Shown one piece after another: positions 56,217 through 64,000 of a stretch of 64,000 nt of DNA. A program made the translations under genes and the position numbers. The DNA lies in assembly GCA_964017195.1 (NCBI GenBank), contig CAXHKT010000190.1:23201-87200 (forward strand), given 5' to 3'. Source of the DNA: Siderastrea radians. Lineage: Eukaryota; Cnidaria; Anthozoa; Scleractinia; Rhizangiidae. The notes under the pieces were generated by a model. It was not told the origin of the DNA. It saw only the letters and a list, made by a program, of their open reading frames with translations, and did not search any database. Within the stretch, counting starts at the first letter, position 1; every line of letters begins with the position of its first letter.

Positions 56217-57038
56217 AATATGTTGATGGTAGCCATATGTCGATGGAAAACCATGTTTACTTAGTGATGATGGTGCTGATAATAGATAACTTTAGCAATG
56301 GCATTATTTGGGTCACAGATATCAACCAGGTTTCAGTAGTTGCTTTTATTTGCAGGTTTTTGTCCCTCACCATAAACAATTAATAAACGTTTCTTGCCTA
56401 AATGGACTACATTCATTATGGCCCAAAGATATCTTTGCTAAAGTTCTCGTGATGGTGGTGATAGTAATGACCTTCAGATCAGACTATGAGTTCAAGAATG
56501 AGCACAATATGACTTTTGAATTTCAAAACAGCAACATTTTCAGAGCCCTCAATCCTACCGGTTGCTGATGAGTTGAGAAGGATGCGGTGAGAATGGTATT
56601 ATTGGGACAGACAACAATCTAAAGGCCTGCGTTCAGGATTTGAAAAGTTCCTTGTGGTCCAATTTGAAGGCTGCTAATGATATTGATGGTACACATAATA
56701 TCATAATACAAGTAATTACAAGTCCATACCTTTGGCCTTCTTTCGACACCTTTTGCTCTTTTGAACTCTCTATGGACTGGCTCTTTTTTAATCTTAACCT
56801 CCTACGAAACGAGCATGACAGTTACGATTATCAGACCTGTACAATAATGAATAGCCATTATAAATGCCCTGGGATCTCAGCATACTAGAAATATCAGGCA
56901 TCGCAAAGTACAGACCTCAAATATTCTGAATTTTTGATTATCAGGACTTCTCTGAGCTGATACACGTGTGCATCAAAAAGGCAGAAACATTTGTACAATA
57001 ATTATTTATTGAATTTTTTAAAATTTCAGTGGCCATAC

Positions 57039-58578
57039 CCCTGAGGCAATGAGTTTCTTGGCTATCTCTTTAGCGTCTTCTGGAGCATGGGTGATGTCAG
57101 CTGGAGCATCTGAAATATTAATATTTTTAAGACAGGAGTTTATTTTATGACAGAAAATAAGACAGTGCAAATTAAAATTTTCTTCTGACTGACACTTTGA
57201 TTGATGGTTTGACCCTAAGGCAATAAGATTTTGCCAATTTTTGTAACAGGAAATTTATCCAATTTAAATAGTTGCAGTAAGTTAAGAGATCACTTGCTAC
57301 ACTTACACCTGCAGAACTGATGTAAGAAGCACTTTTGTGGGATAATATGATCATAAGGCTAGCTATGTCCCTAGCTTGGCTACACTTCTAAAACAGTTCT
57401 AAAACACATATCAACATTTCCAAAAATATCTCTATAACTGTTCAACAGATGACAAGGGTACAAGCAACATGTAACAGTTTCAATTTGGGCCAGGCACTGG
57501 ACAAATTGACTGGCTGTGAACACGGTTTTGTTGTAAAAGTTTAAATTATCAACTTCACAATTACCAGGATTCTTAGAAGTGAGAGCATTAAGGCCTGAAC
57601 ACATATTATGGGGCACACAATGAATTCTACAGGCAATTCTAAAAATTCAGCCAATGTTATCACGTAATAATTATTGTTGTGAGCAACACTGTACATGTAT
57701 GCAACAATTCCAAAGCACTAGTGTTGAAAGCATTATGATAAAGAGTCAGGTAAGAAAAAACCCTAGAATTCCATTCTGTGTAATGTTTGGTGCCTGTCCA
57801 GGACCTTAAAGTATTCCAGGCTTGCCATTTTATGAAAACTGTTTTGATATTTGACAAAAAAATATAGTTTTTTTTTTTACATTCACAATTTCTGACTTCT
57901 ACATGCACACATCTCTAACCTGTAGTTAGTATTTAACTTTTCCTATCACATGTAAGTAGTTTTCATTAGTATGTTCACATTTTCAGCTACTTTTGTTTTA
58001 CTATGCCTAAAATAAATATTACTGCAGCGTTAATGTTAATAATGTTGTTGTTGCTGTTTAAAGGAACTCAGTTTGGAAGTCTCAATCTGACATTTGGTTT
58101 GTTACATCTCTTTTCAGCTGCTTATATTTTTGCCATGTCTAAGTAAATGCTATTGTTTTTGCTGTTTTTGTTGTTGTTGTTGTTTGTCAACTGCCCGTGT
58201 TACCTTTCTTTGTGCCTGGCTTGATGACAACTGGAGTTTCCGTCTTTTCTTTTGACTTTTGAAGTGCTTTCTTCTGGAAAACACAATTCAAAAACAATCT
58301 TCTCCGGTTAAAGGTAATATCTTAATGACCGAATGAAGAAAGTAATAATGAAGAAAATGATCACTCCAGAGGCAGAAAAGTGCAAAGAGTCACAAGACTT
58401 CTAACCGGCAATGCAACAGGGCTTTACATGAGGACTGACGTAGGAAAAAAGACTGCAATGAAATCTGCGAGTGAACACTAACTAATAAGCATTTTGAAGG
58501 GGACTATACCTTTTTCTTCAATAAAGCAAACTTTTTAAGGAGGTACTCTTCTTCCGGAGTTAGATTTGGAAGGCCCAT
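57039..58578 (-). CDS. NELFE: NELF-E 5' exons 1-3
   Basis: Exon 1 58510-58578 encodes MGLPNLTPEEEYLLKKFALL then KKK. Exon 2 58204-58273 encodes KKALQKSKEKTETPVVIKPG then TKK. Exon 3 57039-57109 encodes DAPADITHAPEDAKEIAKKL then IASG. Each has GT-AG borders and phases 0, 1 and 0. The L-x-x-EEE-x-L-x-KKF-x-x-LKKKK start and the later AK-x-L-x-x-SG match the N-terminus of NELF-E, which binds the rest of the NELF complex. I could not find the exon(s) that should encode the next roughly 20-50 residues before 36393; they should lie in 55.9-57.0 or 36.4-37.0 kb, or be lost. Confidence 0.82.
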
Positions 58579-58988
58579 AGCGTCTTACATTTTCAGAATC
58601 TCAATCCATTGACTCCGCCATCTTCTTGACTCACGACTCACAAATCTTGAGTACGCTCCAATGAAAGCCAGCGGTTTCTCATAACAATAAACCGCAGAAA
58701 GGTACTTCATGTATGGGTACGGAAAAACGACTGATATGTACCCAGTCCAGATTTACAGAACATTCACAGTACAGTGTTCAATTTAGAAATTATATTATGT
58801 ATAATTTTTCACACATTCATACCTAAGTATTGTTGCTGTAGCTTTCTTAGCAAATTGCCTTCAACATATTGCTGGCAGTGCCCGCATTGCTTATTGGAAT
58901 GTTGTGTGTGGTACAATATGTATCCTCATACATAAGGTACCCTTAGCATATCTTCTACTTCCGTCTCTCTTATCCCATAACTTTCAAC
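58579..58988. promoter_or_regulatory. short head-to-head intergenic region (putative bidirectional promoter)
   Basis: 410 bp separates the start codons of NELF-E (-) and the CARD gene (+). No strong TATA box is visible close to either start. Divergent pairs this close usually share one nucleosome-free promoter; that is inference. Confidence 0.55.
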
Positions 58989-61900
58989 ATGGCCGCGTAT
59001 TATCCGACTTCCGTTCAAGAAAGTGACATTTACGAGGCCATAAAACGTGACGTTTTGATTGACCTCAGAGACTGGCTGGTGGAAAAATTGTCAACGGACA
59101 AAATTGTCACTTATCTGAGATCGAGACGAGTGCTTGATCAATGTGACGAAGAGGACATCAGAGCGGAAAGAACTACAATTCAAAAAAATGCCAAGTTGTT
59201 GGATCTTGTCGATTCTAGAGGATCTACGGGGTTTGACCAGTTTTGTCATGCCATTAGAGAGAGATGCACCGGTCAAGCGTTTGTGCTGGACAAAATACTT
59301 ATTGAATTTGAGAAAAGGAAACAGGAACGAAGTAAGCAAAGCTTAAGCTTAAATTACATATTTTAAAACCAAAACGTTACATCAAATCCCGAGATTATAA
59401 TGAAAGTATACAAAAGCTTATTGTGGCTAAAAAAAAGCCTCTTTTGGACCTCGTATAAGGTTAAATCCTTCATATTTCAACTTCCTAAGCACGTTTGTTG
59501 AAACCCCATACAAGACTTGAAATTTTTTTGCCGCTCATAGTGTAAATTTAGGTCATCAGAAGTGTTTCTTCATCAACTGGTTTTGACACTGATGACTTTT
59601 CTTTTTTGATGCTGTTGACATAAAAGTGGAGGAGTACTCAGAGGGGGAAGGGGGGGAGAGGGTGTTGTTTGTCAGAAATTTTAAGAGAAAGTTCCCCTAC
59701 AAGGAACTGGAATCTTGGACACTCCTACAAGGTAAAATGCTCTCTGACGTGTAATCCCTGTTATATGGCTGTCATATTTCTTCAAGCCCACTCTAACTGT
59801 CATTGGTAATTTTAGACTTAAAGTATAACATATATAATCAACCCCGTCCCCTAAACAAGAATGGGAGTCATCCTCCTCAGAGCATGTGGAGTCAGTAAGG
59901 GTATATAAGAGTTTGAGGCTTGAACAAGAGCAGGAGATTTAACTACCTATTTCTCACACAACCTCCCTTTCACTCTCCCAAGCTTCTTTTATTGCACTAG
60001 ATGACAAGCCCAGTCCCCTGCACCTCATAATTATCAAAAGTTTATCTTTTTACAGTTCCTAAGGACTTACCGCCAGCTACCTTTGACAGAAGCTTTTCCA
60101 ATCATACAGAGGATCCAAAACTTGTTGTCATGGTAACAGGTATGCCTGAAACTCATCAAGTGGATCTGAATAATTTACCAGGGCCTGGAGATCCTGGAGC
60201 GCCTGTGCCACCAGATGAGTTGGACAATGACGCAGCCCAAGGTAGTCATTTTTTTGGTTGGATAAAAATTGTATGCAAGAAGTAAATACAGTGGAAGCTC
60301 TCCTTGCGACCACTCTTGTAAGCGACCAGCTGTAGCTCAACAACCATAATGATTGTGAAACCCCATTTCAATTGTCACTTAAATTCTGTAATTGAAAGCT
60401 CTCGTAAGCAACCACTCCCATAAGTGAGGGCAACCACTTTTGTGAATTGCGCCTTTTCCTTTGTTTCTAAGTTCTTGTAAGCAGCCACTCAGTCAACACT
60501 TAAATAAAAGCATTCACTTCTTGATCAAATGTAGAGTAATACAAAACATAAGTGCTATAAATGTGGTTCGATGACTCGCACATACACAAACTTCTTTTGT
60601 GATATAGGCAATAAAAAACTATTCATTATTACCCCACCGTCAGGACCGGGTCTAGTAATATCCATTTTTTTCTGCGTTTTTTTTTTCTATTTTTTCTATT
60701 TTTTTCGTGGTCACTTGCCCCAGACTCCTGGTTTTCTCTCAGCCAAACAAATACTCGCCATGTCTTTCCCTACACACGCTAGTACTTGTATCTTGAGTGA
60801 CCTTAACTGATGTTTTACACCCCGAGGGGAGGGAGAACAACGGCAGAGTCATGCCCCTGGGGCCTTTCTTGTTGTTAATACAGTACTATCGGTAACCGAC
60901 ACCATATTCCAAGCTTTCTACAAAAAGCTCTTGTAAGCGACCACCCTCTATTGTTTTATTACATGGTTGCTAAAAAGAACCCACTCTCGTTTAAAGCGAC
61001 CAGCTCTAGTTGCGACCACTTTTCTGAATTCCCGAGGTGGTCGCTTACGAGAGCTTCGACTGTAAATGAAGTGAGGTATAGTAGTATATCCGCACTATCT
61101 TATATCCCATTATCTAGCTATCTCAGACTAAAACATAGGACCTCTCTGAAAACTACCATATGTGATGGGATCGCCCTGGTTTATATTATTGTTGTTATTA
61201 CCAACCCCATTTCCCCTAGATTTTGTTATTATTTTTTTTCTAGTCGTTGCAATGCAGCTATCTTGGACTTTTTTAAGTCATGTACTATCTCTATCTCCAT
61301 CTCAAAATTGGCAAACTCAAATCCCTCCTCCTCCTCCACAATCTCAAACAAAGTGAAAATTTATTGGGGCGAAATGTATCAGGTATCATCTTGTACTTCA
61401 GTACGGATAATGATGATGTTGACTGAATGAAAACAAGACAAAATATTGAAAAAGTGATGAAAAAGTGAAGAAAAAGTGATGGTCCAACAATGTATATCTA
61501 GTGACCTATCAAAAGAGCAGAATCTGCAAGATGCAATTGGTCAGCAATTTATGAGAGTCATGTTCCAACATAAAATGCCAAATTTGACACCACTCTATAG
61601 CTATGTCAAAGCCCAGGATCTCGAAAAAATTTGTTTTCCTTAGCTTGAGATTTGAAAACAGTGGAGTCTACTTCACTATTGTACCAACATCGTCCACTCC
61701 AGTATTCTGCTTGCAAGAAGTCCCAAACCATAATATAATTGCGCTTGCTCACATAGAAACGACTGTTGCCCTTGCAGTATGACACAGCTAGAACAGAGAA
61801 ATGGTTAGTCAGAACAGACGATTCCAGTCAGAGCTTAGTGCATCCATAAGACAGAAAGGTCCAGATTTTACAAATGGCAGCTTAAGTGTTGAGTTTAATC

Positions 61901-62820
61901 GTTTTAGCCCCCATTATCAACATGTGCGTTCTTTTCACTCACTACTGTCCTTCACATTCATATTGTGCGACTAGTTGGGAAAATTTCCTTAATCATCATG
62001 ACATTATATTTTTGATGATCATTTCCTTTATTCTCATAACCTGTATGTTAGATCAAGTAGTAAAACCGTAAGGATAAAAATTATCATAATTCGGTAAATT
62101 GTGATCGTCCGGGTGAGTGTAGTCCTGAGAAGGACTGTTTGAGGTGACATTGACTGACGTTTCGACAACCTGAGCGGAAGTCATCACCAGAGCGGAGCGG
62201 AAGTCATCATCAGAGTCACTTGACTCTGATGATGACTTCCGCTCAGGTTGTCGAAACGTCAGCCAATGTCACCTCAAACAGTCCTTCTCAGGACTACACT
62301 CACCCGGACGATCACAATTTACCGAATTATGATGTGACTCCTGGGTTCAAACCATTTACAGATAAAAATTATACTAACGATGTTATTACTATTGGTGCTT
62401 AAAGGCTGATTAAAGTGGAGGATTCTTATAACAAGGAAATATTATACTGTAGACTACGAGCGTTCTCTCTTTCCGCTCAGGGAAAGTCGAGCAAAAACAA
62501 CACGCGAGTGAGGGTGAAAATTGTCCGCCGCGTGGAAGCGTGACATGTGTGTGTAATAAGCCAGCGCACTACACTTGTCTAGCGGATACAATCACGTGCG
62601 CGTCACGTTTCCACGCTTCAGGCGATTTTCGTGATCGCTTGCGTGTTCCTTTTGCTCAGGTGCCCTGAGCGGAAGGAGAGACTGCTCGTGGTCTAGAAAT
62701 TTTGTCAATTTAGTAATAATTTGTACGTTAATTCTCGTTTCAGCTCATGCTGGCAATCCCCTAGCAAACAGCCCACCGCCGTCATACACAGCGGAATCGC
62801 CACCGCCTTACTCCGAATAG
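58989..62820 (+). CDS. BCL10-like CARD protein (complete, 3 exons, 201 aa)
   Basis: Exons 58989-59331, 60056-60241 and 62744-62820 with GT-AG introns and matching phases give 201 residues. Residues about 12-108 form a CARD: EAIKRDVLIDLRDWLVEKL, VTYLRSRRVL, DEEDIRAE, AKLLDLV and GQAFVLDKILIEFE follow the helix pattern of BCL10 (KKDAL-x-x-LR-x-x-L-x-EK...KKIL-S-x-ED-x-E-EI...KLLD-x-L...F-L-x-KI). BCL10 nucleates filaments in CARD-CARMA-MALT1 signalling to NF-kB. The tail is Pro-rich and ends with two PPxY-type motifs (PPPSY and PPPYSE), candidate WW-domain ligands. Length is close to BCL10 (233 in human). Another small CARD adaptor is possible. All frames are open and the gene looks functional. 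Confidence 0.72.
60289..61062. mobile_element. Tc1/mariner-like MITE, TA target duplication
   Basis: Ends CAGTGGAAGCTCTC and the mirror GAGAGCTTCGACTG are flanked by TA. CAGT ends with TA duplication fit Tc1/mariner. Subterminal repeats are variants of TTGCGACCACTCTTGTAAGCG. It lies in intron 2 of the CARD gene. Confidence 0.75.
61063..62088. other. intron sequence without identified feature
   Basis: Intron 2 of the CARD gene. Frames at 61162-61356 and 61886-62071 have no motif, and no clear repeat is seen. Confidence 0.4.
62145..62219 (-). ncRNA. hammerhead-ribozyme-like motif (-), enlarged stem II
   Basis: Reverse complement of the left arm has CTGATGA (rc of 62207-62213) and GAAACGTC (rc of 62156-62163). 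The stem-I partner is AGTCAA, which would pair perfectly with TTGACT. The stem II region is lengthened by a duplicated block of about 20 bases. Confidence 0.4.
62220..62266 (+). ncRNA. hammerhead-ribozyme-like motif (+)
   Basis: Core CTGATGA (62226-62232) and GAAAC (62253-62257) followed by GTC, with predicted cleavage after C62260. Stem I is TTGACT with AGCCAA (one A-C mismatch). Stem II is GAC (62234-62236) with GTC (62250-62252), leaving an extra unpaired T at 62233. Stem III is only the self-complementary ACGT, as in hammerheads that act as dimers. The extra base makes activity uncertain. Confidence 0.5.
62452..62693. mobile_element. 242-bp MITE, GACTACGAGC family, TA target duplication
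   Basis: Inverted ends GACTACGAGCGTTCTCTC / GAGAGACTGCTCGTGGTC are flanked by TA. This is the reference intact copy for the family seen at 12602 and 33350. It ends 50 bp before exon 3 of the CARD gene. Confidence 0.78.
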
Positions 62821-63377
62821 AGAACGTTGAAACAAGTTTTAATCAAGTGCATAGTGTCTGGTGATTGAGGATGAGGATCACTGGTTTGGTTTTGAATGAC
62901 AGCATCCTAAACGTGCTAATGGAAAGATTTTGCATTTTTTTAATGTTCCCTTAAAGGAAAGAAGAAAAGAAAAAATAATAACACCACAGGACGGTTGTAA
63001 TAAATGCACATGTAGTTTTCACTTGAATAACCTTAAAAGAAGTTTATGGGCAGATTCAAAAATTCTAACCACATCACAGGACTTTTCTTTTGGATCTACT
63101 AGGAAGAAAGGGCGTTTAACAATTTTATTTGGCAAGAGTATTTAATTCATGTTATACTGGGTATACATTTTGTCACTGAGCACATTTTGGCTTAACCTGA
63201 CTAGCTGCCGATTTCTCAGTGCAGCAATTAAGGCATATGTAAACACGTGTTTTGTGTATTGCATCAGAACTGCTTTATCTGGTCACCAAAATATGAGACT
63301 GTAATGATGATTAACCTGGCAAGAGTGCCATGTAACAAATTTTATTAAATTGCAGCATAGAAAACAGAAATTGATAT
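62821..63377. other. 3' flank of the CARD gene
   Basis: Probably the 3' UTR and beyond. No clear AATAAA was found right after the stop; AATAAA-like strings occur at about 62974 and 63000. No other gene. Confidence 0.4.
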
Positions 63378-63417
63378 AAAACAGTTATCGGTTGCGAAAA
63401 GAAAGCCTGAAAAAATC

Positions 63418-63490
63418 AGGCTTGCCGGGATTCGAACCCTGACCTCTGCGAACCGGTGTAGCGCTCTCACCAATTGAGCTAACAAGCCAA
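63418..63490 (-). tRNA. tRNA-like SINE head (-), Thr-type GGT loop
   Basis: Acceptor stem GGCTTGT / GCAAGCC pairs fully. The A-box TTAGCTCAATTGG and B-box GGTTCGAATCC are good. The anticodon stem is imperfect, with one base missing compared with the plus copy. Linked to a SINE tail, so probably not a working tRNA. Confidence 0.4.
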
Positions 63491-63639
63491 CTGGGAGCTG
63501 GTCATTCAATTGGTTCGTAATATACCCGGGAAAGATGAAGATGAAATTAGGAATATATGAAATTCATATATTTGAACTGCGGAATGAAGAAATAAATGTA
63601 AAGAAGATCCTTGCAGTTATTACAAGCCAGCTCCCAGTT

Positions 63640-63712
63640 GGCTTGGTAGGTCAATTGGTTAGAGCGCTGCACCGGTATCGCAGAGGTCAGGGTTCGAATC
63701 CCGGCAAGCCTG
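63640..63712 (+). tRNA. tRNA-like SINE head (+), Thr-type GGT loop
   Basis: Full-length head with B-box GGTTCGAATCC and the CTGCACCGGTATCGCAG anticodon arm. The loop reads CCGGTAT, giving GGT (Thr) but with C instead of T at position 33. Followed by the SINE tail, so treated as a retroposon head. Confidence 0.4.
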
Positions 63713-63848
63713 ATTTTTTTTTCAGGCTTTCTTTTCGCAACTGCATAAGTTGCGTTAGTAACTGCGAGGATCTTCTTTACATTTATTTCTTCATTCCGCA
63801 GTTCAAACATATGAATTTCATATATTCATAATTTCAAAACAGTTATCG

Positions 63849-64000
63849 TGAGCATATTAACGTACCTCACGGCAGAATAGTTATACTTAGGATTTTTCGG
63901 TTGATTTATAAGGTGGCTGTATAAAGGATGTGACCATAACCGCGGGTCTTCTGTCACTGTACATGTTACATTATCTTATAACACGTTTTACAAGATAACT
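63849..64000. other. non-coding end of window
   Basis: No feature seen. Confidence 0.5.

Larger units (their letters stand above)
62089..62335. repeat. long palindrome, Penelope-type terminal sequence
   Basis: Arms of about 120-130 bp (AATTCGGTAAATTGTGATCG through CCGCTCAGG and back) meet near 62220. The left arm has an extra internal duplication (GAGCGGAAGTCATC twice). Each arm carries a hammerhead-like core, as found in the terminal repeats of Penelope-like retroelements. Confidence 0.65.
63391..63835. mobile_element. inverted SINE dimer with 13-bp target duplication
   Basis: Flanked by direct repeats AAAACAGTTATCG (63378-63390 and 63836-63848). Inside, a minus-oriented SINE head (63418-63490) and a plus-oriented head (63640-63712), each with tail sequence, are arranged as an inverted pair around a centre near 63560. 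A 13-bp duplication fits target-primed reverse transcription. Confidence 0.75.

Noticed and set aside
56048..56254. His/Ser-rich open frame
   Set aside because: It is the GAT/GGT microsatellite.
62220..62402. 60-residue open frame
   Set aside because: Overlaps the palindrome and the hammerhead-like core, with no protein motif.

Overview
The window looks like gene-poor, repeat-rich nuclear DNA from an animal, most likely an anthozoan cnidarian such as a stony coral. The reasons are spliced genes with GT-AG introns, metazoan gene families (NELF-E, AK8, a BCL10-like CARD protein), tRNA-derived SINEs, and dense layers of small inverted-repeat DNA transposons with clear target-site duplications (TSDs). 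There is no prokaryotic gene organisation. The species call is inference from gene families and repeat style, not from a database match.

Layout. 1-8.47 kb: a degenerate SINE, several MITEs, and two nearly identical signal-peptide first exons on the minus strand. 8.47-22.97 kb: one nested composite DNA transposon with about 1.2 kb inverted termini and TTAA at both ends. It carries two convergent genes, a SAP-SWIM-YqaJ nuclease-like gene (+) and a THAP-DDE transposase gene (-). Both are broken, and later elements sit inside the transposon, each with its own TSD. A 200-base assembly gap lies in the left terminus. 24.9-27.6 kb: the last four exons of an adenylate kinase 8 gene (+), whose first intron here holds a 77-bp satellite array.

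30.57-58.58 kb: a NELF-E gene (-), with twelve exons found. Between its third exon and the next exon found, an intron of about 20 kb holds what looks like an 18.9-kb transposon (37.0-55.9 kb). That element has GAACGG subterminal repeats, carries its own genes, and is riddled with fold-back elements, MITEs and SINEs. 58.99-62.82 kb: a complete three-exon, 201-residue CARD protein resembling BCL10 (+). It starts about 410 bp from the NELF-E start codon in head-to-head orientation, so the two probably share a promoter. 62.1-63.85 kb: a palindrome containing hammerhead-ribozyme-like motifs on both strands, a 242-bp MITE, and an inverted SINE dimer with a 13-bp TSD.

The host genes (AK8, NELF-E, the CARD gene) appear intact where visible, while nearly all transposon genes are damaged. 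The most unusual material is the two-gene THAP-DDE/YqaJ transposon, the large GAACGG-ended element, and a set of fold-back elements whose termini are built from short tandem repeats.
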